Source of the DNA: CADCWK01 sp035944555
GTDB taxonomy: Bacteria > Chloroflexota > Chloroflexia > Thermomicrobiales > UBA6265
Length of the DNA: 64,000 bases
Reading direction: 5' to 3'
Assembly: GCA_035944555.1 (NCBI GenBank)
Contig: DASZAY010000029.1
Span: 9,859 to 73,858 of the forward strand
This document shows positions 8,707 through 17,504 of the stretch, in pieces (position 1 is the stretch's first letter; each line of letters opens with the position of its first letter). A model generated the notes under the pieces. The model made no database searches and was not told the DNA's origin. It worked only from the letters and a program-made list of their open reading frames with translations. The position numbers were made by a program, and so were the translations under genes.

Positions 8707-9150
8707 ATGGATCGCGCTACCCCCGTCCACCTTCGCCCTTCCGAGCTGGTCCTGGGTCTGCTCGTCTGGGTCGTCCTTACGGCACTGATCGTGCTCGTCG
8801 TCGGCCCGATCCTGCCCGGGCCCACTGACGGGGCACCAACGCTCCTGACCTATGCCCTTGTCTGCGTCGTGACGACTGGAGCATCGGCGTTGCTGGCCAT
8901 GGGCTGGACGAGGTTCACGGGGCAGCGACTGGATAGCGGGACCGGGCTCCGGATCGGTGTCGCGCTGCTCGTCGGGCTGTTTCTCGACGGTGTGCTCGTC
9001 GCGGCGCTCGGATTCGGGTATCCCCGCGCCGACGCCCTCCAGACCCGGACGATCACCGTCGCCTTCCTGCTCGCCTACCCGTTGGCCGTCGCGGGTCCCT
9101 GGGCGACCGGGTGGTGGCTGGAATCCCGCCGGTCCCATTCCGCCGGCTGA
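8707..9150 (+). CDS. Small integral membrane protein, probable TetR target
   Basis: A 147-residue protein that I do not recognise. It has four hydrophobic segments, at about residues 13-36, 47-65, 82-102 and 118-137. The short loops carry Arg and Asp, and the tail is WWLESRRSHSAG. There is no signal peptide and no catalytic motif. It is divergent from the TetR gene with the shared operator between them, which suggests a small efflux, permeability or stress membrane protein controlled by that repressor. The function is not established. Confidence 0.6.
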   Translation: MDRATPVHLRPSELVLGLLVWVVLTALIVLVVGPILPGPTDGAPTLLTYALVCVVTTGASALLAMGWTRFTGQRLDSGTGLRIGVALLVGLFLDGVLVAALGFGYPRADALQTRTITVAFLLAYPLAVAGPWATGWWLESRRSHSAG

Positions 9151-9302
9151 CCGCCCCCTCGCCCAGGACCGGCCATGTGATGTGCTACGTTTTCTCCTAT
9201 CGACGGTGACCCGCAGGCGCGGGGCATCCCACGGCGCCCAGAGTGGCTGGCATCCCCGCCGGCTGGCGGCCGGGAGTGCCGTCGGTCCATCGGGAGCCAC
9301 CC

Positions 9303-10673
9303 TTGGGCGTCGGGTTCGAGATCGCCATCATCGTCGTCCTCATCATCGCCAACGGCCTGTTCTCCATGTCCGAGATCGCGGTTGTCTCATCGCGAAAGGC
9401 TCGCCTCCAGCAGGCCGCCGACAGCGGGAGTGCCGGCGCGCGCTCGGCGCTTGCCCTGAGCGACAACCCGGGGCGCTTCCTCTCCACCGTCCAGGTGGGC
9501 ATCAGCCTGATCGGCGTCCTCTCGGGAGCGTTCGGTGGCGCCACGCTTGCCAGCCGTCTCGCTCCGGTGATCGAGCCCATCCCCGTCATCGGCGGGTCCG
9601 CCCAGCCGGTCGCGTTCGTCATCGTCGTCATCCTGATCACCTACGCGACACTGATCCTTGGCGAGCTCGTTCCCAAGCGGATCGGCCTGTCCAACCCGGA
9701 GCGTGTGGCCGCGCAGATCGCCCCGCCGATGACAGCACTCGCGCGGGTGACGTCTCCCGCGATCACGCTCCTCGAGCGCAGCACCCAGCTCGTCCTGCGG
9801 CTCGTCCCCGGCGGCGACGCCGAGGAGCCGCCCGTCACTGAATCCGAGATCGCCGTCCTGCTCGACCAGGGCACCGAGGCCGGGGTCTTCGTGGCGGCCG
9901 AGCGCGACCTGATCGGCCGGGTCTTCGAACTGGGCGACCGGCGCGCGATCAACCTGATGACGCCTCGCTCGGAAGTGACCTGGCTGGACCTGGAGGATCC
10001 GTTCGAAACCAATCGCGATCTGATCCTCTCCAGTCACCGTTCGATCTTCCCGGTTGCCATGGCCAGCCTTGACGATCTGCGCGGTGTCGTCCGGGCCAAG
10101 GACATCCTCGCCGACCTCCAGCGCGGCACCAGCCACGAGCTGGAGAAGCACATTCGCCCGGTGGAGTTCGTCCCGGAGGGCTTGCCGGCCCTGCGCCTGC
10201 TGGAGACGTTCAAGCGGGCGTCCGACCCGATGGCGATCGTCGTGGACGAGTACGGGGGAACCCAGGGGATCGTCACCCTGCACGATGTCCTGGAAGAGAT
10301 CGTCGGCGACATCGGCGAGGAGCACCACGCCGAGGACCCCGACGCGGTCGAGCGAGAGGACGGCTCGTGGCTGATCGACGGGATGGTCCCGGTCGACGGC
10401 TTCCTCAGCCTGCTCGGGTTGCCTCCACTCCCGGACGAAGAGGATGGCAACTACAACACCCTCGGCGGGTTCGTCCTAACCCGGACGGGACGGATTCCTG
10501 ACGCCGGCGACCTGTTCGATTGGCAAGGCTGGCGGTTCGAAGTGATGGATATGGATGGCAACCGGGTCGACAAGGTCCTCGCGAGCCCGATCGTGGACGA
10601 ACCGGATCCCTTGGCCGGCCCGGCGGACGAGGTCACCGCCGACATCACCACCGACGCTCCCGGCCGGAGCTGA
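9303..10673 (+). CDS. CNNM/CorC-family membrane protein with CBS pair
   Basis: A 456-residue protein of the hemolysin C/CorC (DUF21-CBS-CorC_HlyC) family, implicated in Mg2+/Co2+ transport or tolerance. The N-terminal DUF21 region has four hydrophobic segments and contains NGLFSMSEIAVVSSRKARL and ILGELVPKRIGLSNPE. Two CBS domains follow (GVFVAAERDLIGRVFELGDR, LMTPRSEVTWLDL, then MAIVVDEYGGTQGIVTLHDVLEEIVGDI). The end is the CorC_HlyC domain (NYNTLGGFVLTRTGRIPDAG). I start at TTG 9303 because GGGAG lies six bases upstream and the hydrophobic domain begins at once. A GTG at 9243 is the alternative. Confidence 0.9.
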   Translation: MGVGFEIAIIVVLIIANGLFSMSEIAVVSSRKARLQQAADSGSAGARSALALSDNPGRFLSTVQVGISLIGVLSGAFGGATLASRLAPVIEPIPVIGGSAQPVAFVIVVILITYATLILGELVPKRIGLSNPERVAAQIAPPMTALARVTSPAITLLERSTQLVLRLVPGGDAEEPPVTESEIAVLLDQGTEAGVFVAAERDLIGRVFELGDRRAINLMTPRSEVTWLDLEDPFETNRDLILSSHRSIFPVAMASLDDLRGVVRAKDILADLQRGTSHELEKHIRPVEFVPEGLPALRLLETFKRASDPMAIVVDEYGGTQGIVTLHDVLEEIVGDIGEEHHAEDPDAVEREDGSWLIDGMVPVDGFLSLLGLPPLPDEEDGNYNTLGGFVLTRTGRIPDAGDLFDWQGWRFEVMDMDGNRVDKVLASPIVDEPDPLAGPADEVTADITTDAPGRS

Positions 10674-10740
10674 CCCTGGTCGCCGGATTGCAGCATCGAC
10701 ATGATTGTTGCCTGCGCTACATAGCCGTGCCCGTGGATAT

Positions 10741-10773
10741 GGGATCCGGGTGCGGAGGGCTGACCCGGATCCC
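10741..10773 (+). terminator. Terminator-like hairpin after the CorC-family gene
   Basis: GGGATCCGGGT (10741-10751) pairs perfectly with 10763-10773, an 11-base-pair stem. It lies 68 bases after the stop codon. No T-run follows. Confidence 0.6.
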
Positions 10774-11298
10774 GTGACGGTTTCCGGGTCATGCAGCCGG
10801 CTTCCCGGGGCCAACGCCGGGAGATTGCGCCATTGACAGCGGTACCCGTTCGGGCTAATCCGGAACGGGGGGTTGCCGGCATTCCGGTCCACCCAACCCG
10901 GCACCGGGGTATGGTGAAGACCGGAGGCTGCCGGTACCGGCCACCTGGGGATGGGAAGCCTGTTTCCCGTGCGAATCCGGCGATGTAGCCCCTTCAAGGA
11001 ATGGCTGGTTACCGTGGCCATTCTGGTGACGTGCCCTGGTTCGGACCGGGACCATAGTCCGGTTGGAACTGGTCCTATACCCTCCTACACTTGGTACCAT
11101 CCTCGTGATGGTGGAGGCGGATGGAATTGGTTCTCCCGCACCGGGCCAGCCTGTTCCCCATCCGGGATAGCCCAACAGGAGCATGACCGACCCGGCCCTG
11201 CCCTGGAATCCCACAATTGCTGGTGACCATGTGGCTGGATGCCGGGCCATACAGGCAGCGAGAGCACGATCGCTGGCACCAGCCAAGGAAGATCTCAG
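10774..11298 (+). other. 525-base noncoding stretch with many hairpins, upstream of a response regulator
   Basis: No open frame here has convincing codon use. Several self-complementary elements are visible: CCCGG...CCGGG near 10807-10830, an imperfect CCGTT...GAACGG hairpin at about 10846-10869, the exact palindrome GCCGGTACCGGC near 10930-10945, and CCATC...GATGG at about 11097-11112. The segment GGGAAGCC...GTGCGAATCC...GGC near 10960-10990 faintly recalls the core of a cobalamin riboswitch, but the conserved CCGCCACTG-type box is not present. It may be a long structured leader of the gene at 11299 or an independent RNA. Confidence 0.35.
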
Positions 11299-12045
11299 AT
11301 GACGGACAAGGCGATACGGGTGCTGATCGTCGAGCGGGAAGCGCTGTTCCGGCGCGGCCTCGCGGGGTGCCTGGCACTCGCGCCAGAGATGACGCTGGTC
11401 GGGAGCGCCGGGACGGCGGACGAGGGCTACCGGCTGGCCGACGAGGCCGGACCGGATGTCGCACTGATCGGCACGACGTTCGTCGAAGCTCCGGGGCTCG
11501 GCGTCGCGACCGAGATGCGCCGGCGTCACCCGGCCCTGGCGACGATCGTCGTCTCGGCCAACGAGAACGACGACGAGCTGTTCGGAGCGATCCGCGCCGG
11601 TGCGTCGGCCTACACGGGCAAGGACGTCAACGAGACCACACTGATCGAGTTGATCCGGCGCTCGTCCACGGGCGAGTACGTCATCAACGAGCAGTTGCTG
11701 GACAAGCCGTACGTTGCCGCCCGGGTGCTAGATCAGTTCCGGAACGCGACCAGCAGCGAGCTGGCCCCGACCAGTGCCTTCGCCCCGCTGACCGACCGTG
11801 AGCTGGATATCCTCCGCAAGGTCAGTGACGGGATGACCAATGCCGAGATCGGCTTCGCGCTCGGCATCAGCGCCCAGACCGTCAAGAACCACGTCACCTC
11901 GATCCTGCGGAAGCTGGCCGTCAACGACCGCACGCAGGCGGTCGTCACGGCACTCCGCCGCGGTTGGCTCTCGATCGACGAGCAGCCGCCCCAGAACGGG
12001 TTGCGCCCGCCGACACCCATGCCGACCCGGTCGCGCAAGGTGTAA
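11299..12045 (+). CDS. NarL/LuxR-type response regulator with a receiver lacking the phospho-acceptor Asp
   Basis: A 248-residue protein with a receiver-like domain (about 1-125) and a C-terminal LuxR helix-turn-helix (about 175-238: LTDRELDILRKVSDGMTNAE, then LGISAQTVKNHVTSILRKL). In active receivers the third strand ends in an Asp (PDVVLLD). Here it reads PDVALIG, with Gly at about residue 58. The acidic pair at the first strand is VERE instead of DD. The conserved Lys near residue 108 (TGKDV) is kept. It is therefore likely to be phosphorylation-independent or to respond to another signal. ATG 11299 has AAGGAAG upstream. No histidine kinase is nearby. Confidence 0.85.
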   Translation: MTDKAIRVLIVEREALFRRGLAGCLALAPEMTLVGSAGTADEGYRLADEAGPDVALIGTTFVEAPGLGVATEMRRRHPALATIVVSANENDDELFGAIRAGASAYTGKDVNETTLIELIRRSSTGEYVINEQLLDKPYVAARVLDQFRNATSSELAPTSAFAPLTDRELDILRKVSDGMTNAEIGFALGISAQTVKNHVTSILRKLAVNDRTQAVVTALRRGWLSIDEQPPQNGLRPPTPMPTRSRKV

Positions 12046-12086
12046 CCATCGCGGCGCTCCTCTCCGGAATGCCTGCAACGCGAAGG

Positions 12087-12109
12087 CCCGGCGGAACCAT
12101 TCCGCCGGG
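12087..12109 (+). terminator. Terminator after the response regulator
   Basis: CCCGGCGGA pairs perfectly with TCCGCCGGG around a five-base loop. A pyrimidine-rich stretch (CTTCTGCATTCTTCC) follows. Confidence 0.7.
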
Positions 12110-12196
12110 ACTTCTGCATTCTTCCGTGTTGTCCGGATGCACCGGCTGCTCGCCTGGCGCCCGCCCGGTTGGGGCGAAGCGCGTACCAGCCGCCAG

Positions 12197-13692
12197 TCAC
12201 CCGCGAGCAGGCGAGACGTCGGGCTCGGCGATGACCTCGGTGGGCAGCGTCGACGGCACGGCAGGCCGGTCGATCGGGCGCGGCAGGAACGCGGCGAATA
12301 CCAGCGCGACCAGTGCCGTCCCCGAGGCGATGGCGAGGATGAGGCGGAAGCCGTCCTGCGACGGGATGCTCGTGCCCCCCATCACGACCGCCGACCCGGC
12401 GAGGATGGCGCCCGCCACGGCGCTGGACACGGATGTGCCGATGGATCGCACGAGCGTGTTGAAGCTGTTGGCGGCCTCGGTCTCGCTGACCGGGACGGCC
12501 GCCATGATCAGGGCGGGCATCGCACCATAGGCCAGTCCGATCCCGGCGCCGATCACCCCGGCGACCGTTGCCAGCTGCCAGACGGCCCCCATCATCACGG
12601 TTCCCAGCCCGTACCCGATCGCGACCACAAGCGCGCCGAGCATCAGCGTCGTCCTCGGGCCATAGCGCTGCGTGATCCGGGCGGAGATCGCCGCCGCGAC
12701 CATCATCACGAGACCACTCGGCGCCAGCGCCAGTCCCGCAACGAGCATGGATCGACCAAGCCCATAGCCAGTCTGCGACGGCAACTGGATGAGCTGGGTA
12801 ATGACGAGGAACATCGCGAACATCGAGAAGCCGAACATCAGCGACGCGAGGTTGGTCACCAGGACCTGGCGCCGGGCCGTGACCCGGAGATCGACCAGCG
12901 GCTGAGTGGTCCGCAGCTCCCACGCGCCCCAGGCCAGGCGAGTACGACCGCCGCCACGAGCAGCCCGACAGTCAGCCCGCTCGTCCAGCCCCAGTCCGCC
13001 CCCTTAGAGACCGCCAGCAGCAGGCTGATCAGCGTGGCTGAGAGTCCGACCGCTCCGACGATATCCAGCCGTCCCCCGGTGCGGTTGGGCGAGGCCGGGA
13101 TCAGAAAGGCGACCAGGGCCAGCACGACCGCGCCAAGACCCGCGGAGACCCAGAACAGGGCGTGCCAGTCGAGATTCTGGGCAATGACCGCCGCGGCCGG
13201 CAGGCCCAGCGCGCCGCCCACGCCCAGCGATGCGCTCATCAGGGCGATCGACGTCCCCAGCCGCTCGGCCGGCAGGACATCGCGCATCAGACTGATGCCC
13301 AGAGGGATGACACCGGCGGCGAGCCCCTGGAGCACGCGGCCGGTGACCATCGGGACCAAGCTGTCGCTGAGCCCGCAGACGACCGAGCCAAGCACCATGA
13401 GCGCGAGGCTCGCCAGCAGCACGGGGCGCTTGCCGATCATGTCGCCCAGGCGTCCCGCGAGGGGCGTGGCGACGGCGCCGGCGAGCAGGGTGGCGGTGAT
13501 CGCCCAGGCCGCGTCACTGGCCGATGAACGGAGCAGGCTTGGGAGCTGCGGGATGATCGGGATGACCAGGGTCTGCATCAGGGCAACGGAGATGCCTGCC
13601 AGCGCCAGGATCGCCACGATCAGGTTCGGGGAGGATGCGCCGGGTGCCGGCACGGGATTGGCCGTGGCGGGAGACGGAGCTGCGTGCGACAT
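12197..13692 (-). pseudogene. MFS drug-efflux-type transporter, broken by a one-base frameshift
   Basis: The N-terminal two thirds (from ATG 13692, AAGGA upstream) and the C-terminal third (ending at 12197) are consecutive parts of one major facilitator of the EmrB/QacA-like DHA2 group, in different frames. The first part has GRLGDMIGKRPVLLASLALM, GRVLQGLAAGVIPLG and DVLPAERLGTSIALMSA. The second carries the remaining membrane segments (FSMFAMFLVITQLIQLP, GYGLGRSMLVAGLALAPSG). The frame breaks near 12936, where one missing base would restore ALAWGAWELRTTQPLVDL. It is divergent from a TetR gene, as expected for a repressor-controlled efflux pump. This could be a real mutation or a sequence error. 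Confidence 0.85.
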
Positions 13693-13731
13693 CGGAGTCC
13701 TTCTGGATGGGACGGCAGGTAGGCGCAGTAG

Positions 13732-13754
13732 ATTAAAGCAATTGTTTGAATTAG
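13732..13754. promoter_or_regulatory. Operator/promoter between the MFS gene and its TetR
   Basis: TTAAAGCAATTGTTTGAA at 13733-13750 is an inverted repeat of 9-base arms with 7 of 9 positions matching, centred on CAATTG. It is an AT-rich patch in GC-rich DNA within the divergent intergenic region and contains a TTTAAT -10-like box on the minus strand. It is the likely binding site of the adjacent TetR protein. Confidence 0.6.
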
Positions 13755-13823
13755 TCGACCCGGTGGTGTTCACTGGTTGCACGCTGGCACACTGATGTGG
13801 ACGATTGATAGAAAGAACTGGCC

Positions 13824-14534
13824 TTGACCCCAGCACCCCACGACGCCGCGCTCGATAACACTGCAGATGATCACGGGCACGCCGCTGCTTCCCGATCGGG
13901 GGGTCGTGGCGCAGCGGCTCGCGAGGCGATCCTCGTGGCGGCTGAGCGGCTGTTCGCCGAGCACGGGCTGGACAACGTCTCGCACCGGCAGATCAGCGCC
14001 GCGGCTGGCCAGCGCAATATCGCCGCGGTGAACTACCACTTCGGCACGACCGAGGAATTGATCCTCGAGATCGTCCGCCGCAACGCCAGGCGCATCGAGC
14101 GCTTCCGGGTCGAGGCGCTGGAATCGATCGGCGACGGTGCCAACCTGCGTGACTGGATCGGGTGCCTCGTCTACCCGGTTACCCGGCATCTCGACGAGAT
14201 GGGCTCCCCGACGTGGTATGCCCGGCTCGGCGCCCGGGTGGCGACCGACCCGCGGTACCAGGACGCGATCGACGAACTTGCCGTCCAGTCTCCCGCGCTC
14301 CGGCGGACGATCGAGGGGATCCGCTCGTGCCTGCCGGACCTCCCAGAGGCGACCCGGGCCGAGCGCAGCGCGATGGCGCGCCTGATCACCGTTCACATGC
14401 TGGCCGACCGCGAGGCGGCCCTGGCGGCGGGACGGCCGACCGCGCGAGCGACATGGGCTGCGTGTGGAGCCGGGATGGTCGACGCCCTCGCCGGGTTGTG
14501 GTCGGCCCCGGTCGGACCAGGTACGGATCACTGA
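13824..14534 (+). CDS. TetR-family regulator of the MFS pump
   Basis: A 236-residue regulator. After a polar N-terminal extension of about 30 residues comes the helix-turn-helix REAILVAAERLFAEHGLDNV...ISAAAGQRNIAAVNYHFGTTE. The effector-binding part (about 90-220) is poorly conserved, with RLGARVATDPRYQDAI. The frame begins at TTG 13824 with a purine-rich GAAAGAA upstream. It is divergent from the MFS transporter gene with a shared palindrome, so repression of that transporter is the expected role. Ligand unknown. Confidence 0.87.
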   Translation: MTPAPHDAALDNTADDHGHAAASRSGGRGAAAREAILVAAERLFAEHGLDNVSHRQISAAAGQRNIAAVNYHFGTTEELILEIVRRNARRIERFRVEALESIGDGANLRDWIGCLVYPVTRHLDEMGSPTWYARLGARVATDPRYQDAIDELAVQSPALRRTIEGIRSCLPDLPEATRAERSAMARLITVHMLADREAALAAGRPTARATWAACGAGMVDALAGLWSAPVGPGTDH

Positions 14535-14618
14535 CCAGCGTTCGTGCCTGCCGGGAGCACACCCGGCGCCCCGGCGGACGCTGCCTTGGCGGCTGGGACT
14601 CCCCGGCGATGGGACGAG

Positions 14619-15851
14619 CTAGATGGCGCTGGCGACGACGTCGCTGAGGCGGGCCCAGCGAGCCGGCGAATCGATGGCGCCGGGCGAGTTCTCCGGCCGG
14701 CCACCGGTCGCCCAGCCCGAGCCGAGGTCGCGGTTGGCCAGGACGGCCATGCTCAGCCCCGAATCGGGGTCCGCCCAGACCAGGCAGCCGGACTGCCCCA
14801 GGTGGCTGATCGTCCGTGGCGAGACCAGGTCGCCCACCCAGTGCCCCGTCTTGTCGCCGCGCACGTCCCAGCCGAACGCCCACGGGCACCGGTCCCACTC
14901 GCGGACGCCGACGATCCCGCCCGGTAGCGGGCCGGGGCGTCGTGGTTCGTCTCGTGGTGTGATCGGGTTAGGCGCCGGGATCGGAAACGAGGCTGCTTCG
15001 GTCTGGTCCGTCGTCATCAGGTGGACGCTGGCCCGGCTGACGCCGCCGGCCGGGCCACGGTAACCGGCCCCATCGGCGAACTGCCCGGCGAACAGGGCCA
15101 TCTCCCCCGCCGTCGCGAACAGTCCGCCGGCCGGCGATCCCAGATGGCGTCCGTAATCGGTGTTGGCGATCCGGTTGGGCCCGTAGCGCCGGGCGAGGTC
15201 CGCATCCGCGCCGGGCCGGAAGGTGGTGCGGGTCAGCCCGGCCGGCCGGAGGACCAGCTCCGTCGCGAGGTCGGCGAAGTCCGTTCCCGCGCCAGTGGCC
15301 GCGACGGCCAGTCCCCCGAGCACCCAGTACCCGATATTGCTGTACCCGACGCGCCGCCCCGGCGGATAGTCGCCCGGGACCGCCGCCGCGGAATCGAGGA
15401 GATCGGCGAATGGTGCTTCCCGGGCAAGCAGGTCCGTGATGTCCGGGTCATCCTTCGGCAGGCCAGCGACATGGCAGAGCAGGTCACGAGCTGTGATCTG
15501 CCGCCGGGCGACATCGCTCGTCGCAGTCGCGAACTCGGGGAGCCAGCGCCGGACCGGCTCATCGAGGTAGAGCTCGCCTCGCTCGACCAGGGCCAGGACC
15601 GTCGCCGCGGTCACCGGCTTGGTGAGTGACGCGACCGGGTAGAGGGTGTCCGGGCCGACTGGACCACCGCTCCCGGCCGAAACCTTGCCAGCGGCATGGT
15701 GCAACACGACCTCGCCCCGGAACGCGACGGCCAGCGACACGCCCGGGACCAGCCGGCTCTCGACCCACTCGTCGACGATCCGGACCGCCCGCTCCAGTCG
15801 CTCCGGGCGCGGCCCCCGCACCATGTCCACCTCATGCTTCGCCGCCGTCAT
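14619..15851 (-). CDS. Serine hydrolase of the class C beta-lactamase/esterase family
   Basis: A 410-residue protein of the beta-lactamase-related (PBP4*/EstB-like) family. The catalytic motif SxxK is S75-L-T-K78 in YPVASLTKPV. The second motif is Tyr-Ser-Asn in VGYSNIGYWVLGG. The third region is HLGQSGCLVW, HxG in place of KTG, as in esterase-like members. I choose ATG 15851, which has GGAGGAA eight bases upstream, over ATG 15875. No signal peptide is visible, so a cytosolic esterase or peptidase-like role is more likely than antibiotic resistance. Substrate unknown. Confidence 0.88.
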   Translation of the reverse strand: MTAAKHEVDMVRGPRPERLERAVRIVDEWVESRLVPGVSLAVAFRGEVVLHHAAGKVSAGSGGPVGPDTLYPVASLTKPVTAATVLALVERGELYLDEPVRRWLPEFATATSDVARRQITARDLLCHVAGLPKDDPDITDLLAREAPFADLLDSAAAVPGDYPPGRRVGYSNIGYWVLGGLAVAATGAGTDFADLATELVLRPAGLTRTTFRPGADADLARRYGPNRIANTDYGRHLGSPAGGLFATAGEMALFAGQFADGAGYRGPAGGVSRASVHLMTTDQTEAASFPIPAPNPITPRDEPRRPGPLPGGIVGVREWDRCPWAFGWDVRGDKTGHWVGDLVSPRTISHLGQSGCLVWADPDSGLSMAVLANRDLGSGWATGGRPENSPGAIDSPARWARLSDVVASAI

Positions 15852-16043
15852 CGTTCCTCCATCGATCGTCGTCATGGGCACATGATGCCGGATCACAGCC
15901 CCGGGTGTGCCGGCAGGTACGATCCGGGCCTGTAGGGGCGACCCTTGTGGTCGCCCGGCCGCGTTAGCGGCCATCGCCTTCAGGCGATATCGGATGTCCG
16001 AGAACGCCTGCGGGCTTATGAATATTGGTGCCCCGGGAGACAG

Positions 16044-16277
16044 CCCTCTCCCCAACCCCTCTCCCGCTCCGGGATCGCTCCGTTCGGCTGAAGCCTCACT
16101 GCGTCTCCCCCGGCCCGGAGCGGGGCTTTCATGTCGCGCTGAAGCGCTTCCTGGGCTGTCTGTCCCCAACACCGTGATGGAAGCCAACGCTCCCCTCTCC
16201 GGGCCGGGTGGCGCTGAAGCCGAGCTGACTACCACCTAGACAACCCGAAGCCGGGGAGGGGCCGGGGGAGGGGTCCG
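16044..16277. repeat. Dispersed inverted-repeat element, copy A
   Basis: The right arm (about 16190-16277) starts CTCCCCTCTCCGGGCCGGG, contains TGGCGCTGAAGCCGA and ends GGGGAGGGGCCGGGGGAGG. The left arm (from about 16044) is an inverted, more diverged version beginning CCTCTCCCCAACCCCTCTCC. The right arm is nearly identical over about 87 bases to one at 56036-56122. The rest of the 573-base gap holds another common-looking noncoding piece near 15933 (GTAGGGGCGACCCTTGTGGT). No open frame of note is present. It could be a MITE-like or BIME-like element. Confidence 0.8.
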
Positions 16278-16424
16278 TCCCCCGGGGCAGCCGTGCGAAC
16301 GGAAAGCACCCTGTCAACCAGCACCAGCAATCGCGTTGCAGAGATCGCCGCGGGCAAGGCCCGCCATTTTCTGGCGAAGCGGGCAGCTCGCCCTAACAGT
16401 GCCAGGCGACTCCTAGAGTCGTCC

Positions 16425-17396
16425 CTACTCCGGCTCCACCTCGATCAGCCGCGCTAGCCAGCGACGAGCCTCGACCGCCTGCGCCGCCTGGAACGCCCGG
16501 AGCGTGGGCAGGCCGGGGACCGGGTCGCCCAGCGAGGCCATCGTGAAGAAGCCGGCGATAGCCGCGACGACGGGTCGGAGTCGGTCCGGGTCGGTGGCCC
16601 GGCCGGTCACGGAGCGCCGGAACAGCTCGTCCGGGGCTGGGCCACCCTGCATGGCCAGCGACGGGGCGAACCCGACCAGGTCGATAAAGGGCGCGCCGAT
16701 CCGGGCGTGGGGCCAGTCGACGATCAGCACCCGGTCAGCCGTCAGCAGCATGTTGTCGGCCCGGAGATCGAGATGGAGCAGCGTCTCGTCCCGTGCCGCC
16801 TCCATCCGCCCCTCCTCGGCCCGGACCAGCAGGTCGAGGTGCCGGAGCGACCAGTTGTCCAGCCCCTCCGGCGGCGCGTCCCGCATCCATGACCAGCGTG
16901 GGATCCGGATCAGATTCCAGTCCTCGGCCCGTCCCGTGACCGTGTCGGGCACCGGCGACGGCGTCAGGGACTCGCCCAGCGCGTCGATGGCGGCGATCAC
17001 CCGGTCGAGGTCGGCCGGGCGCCACGGCAGCGGCGGGCTGGCGGCGTCGATGGCTTCGAACGCGAGGACCACCCACCCGGCTGCTCCCTCATCGAACGAC
17101 CACAGCAACCGGGGGGCAGGGGCGTCGGCCGGCAGCGCGGCGGCGATGGTCGCTTCCCGCCGGTGGAAGGCCGGCGATTCCGGGTTGAGCGCCGGAGAGA
17201 CCGCCTTGACGAAGACCGTGCTCCCGCCAGCCAGCGTGAGCCGACTGGCCAGCCCCGGCGAGAAGCCGCCCGGCAGGCTCACCGCCGACACGACCGGGTC
17301 ACCCAGCCGACGCTCGATCTCACTCCGCGTCGCTTCGGGCAGGTCCGGCCACTGCTGTCGCCCGCCGCCCACTCCGCTGGTATCGGTTTGTGCCAT
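16425..17396 (-). CDS. Aminoglycoside phosphotransferase/choline kinase-fold protein
   Basis: A 323-residue protein of the APH family of small-molecule kinases. The catalytic loop is LLHLDLRADNMLLT (HxDxxxxN), followed by the metal-binding VLIVDWPHARIGAP. The N-terminal lobe has LPGGFSPGLASRLTLAGG and the ATP-anchoring Lys in VFVKAVSP. The start is ATG 17396 with GGGAGG five bases upstream. The family phosphorylates antibiotics, sugars or fructosamines. Nothing in the sequence or neighbours fixes the substrate, and I would not call it a resistance gene. Confidence 0.87.
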   Translation of the reverse strand: MAQTDTSGVGGGRQQWPDLPEATRSEIERRLGDPVVSAVSLPGGFSPGLASRLTLAGGSTVFVKAVSPALNPESPAFHRREATIAAALPADAPAPRLLWSFDEGAAGWVVLAFEAIDAASPPLPWRPADLDRVIAAIDALGESLTPSPVPDTVTGRAEDWNLIRIPRWSWMRDAPPEGLDNWSLRHLDLLVRAEEGRMEAARDETLLHLDLRADNMLLTADRVLIVDWPHARIGAPFIDLVGFAPSLAMQGGPAPDELFRRSVTGRATDPDRLRPVVAAIAGFFTMASLGDPVPGLPTLRAFQAAQAVEARRWLARLIEVEPE

Positions 17397-17433
17397 GGTG
17401 CCTCCCACACTGGCTGATCATTCCCGGACACGA

Positions 17434-17479
17434 CGACGCCCGGGACCACTGCCCACAGGGTAGCGGTCTCCGGGCGTCG
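17434..17479 (-). terminator. Terminator-like hairpin after hflX
   Basis: CGACGCCCGG at 17434-17443 pairs with CCGGGCGTCG at 17470-17479. It lies between the hflX stop and the next gene on the same strand, and separates the two transcripts at least in part. Confidence 0.55.
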
Positions 17480-17504
17480 CCGGGGTATTCAGGTGGAGTT
17501 GGCG

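Noticed and set aside
10950..10990. Cobalamin riboswitch
   Set aside because: Only GGGAA and GTGCGAATCC are similar. The conserved box and the expected downstream B12 genes are absent, so it is kept only as part of an open question.
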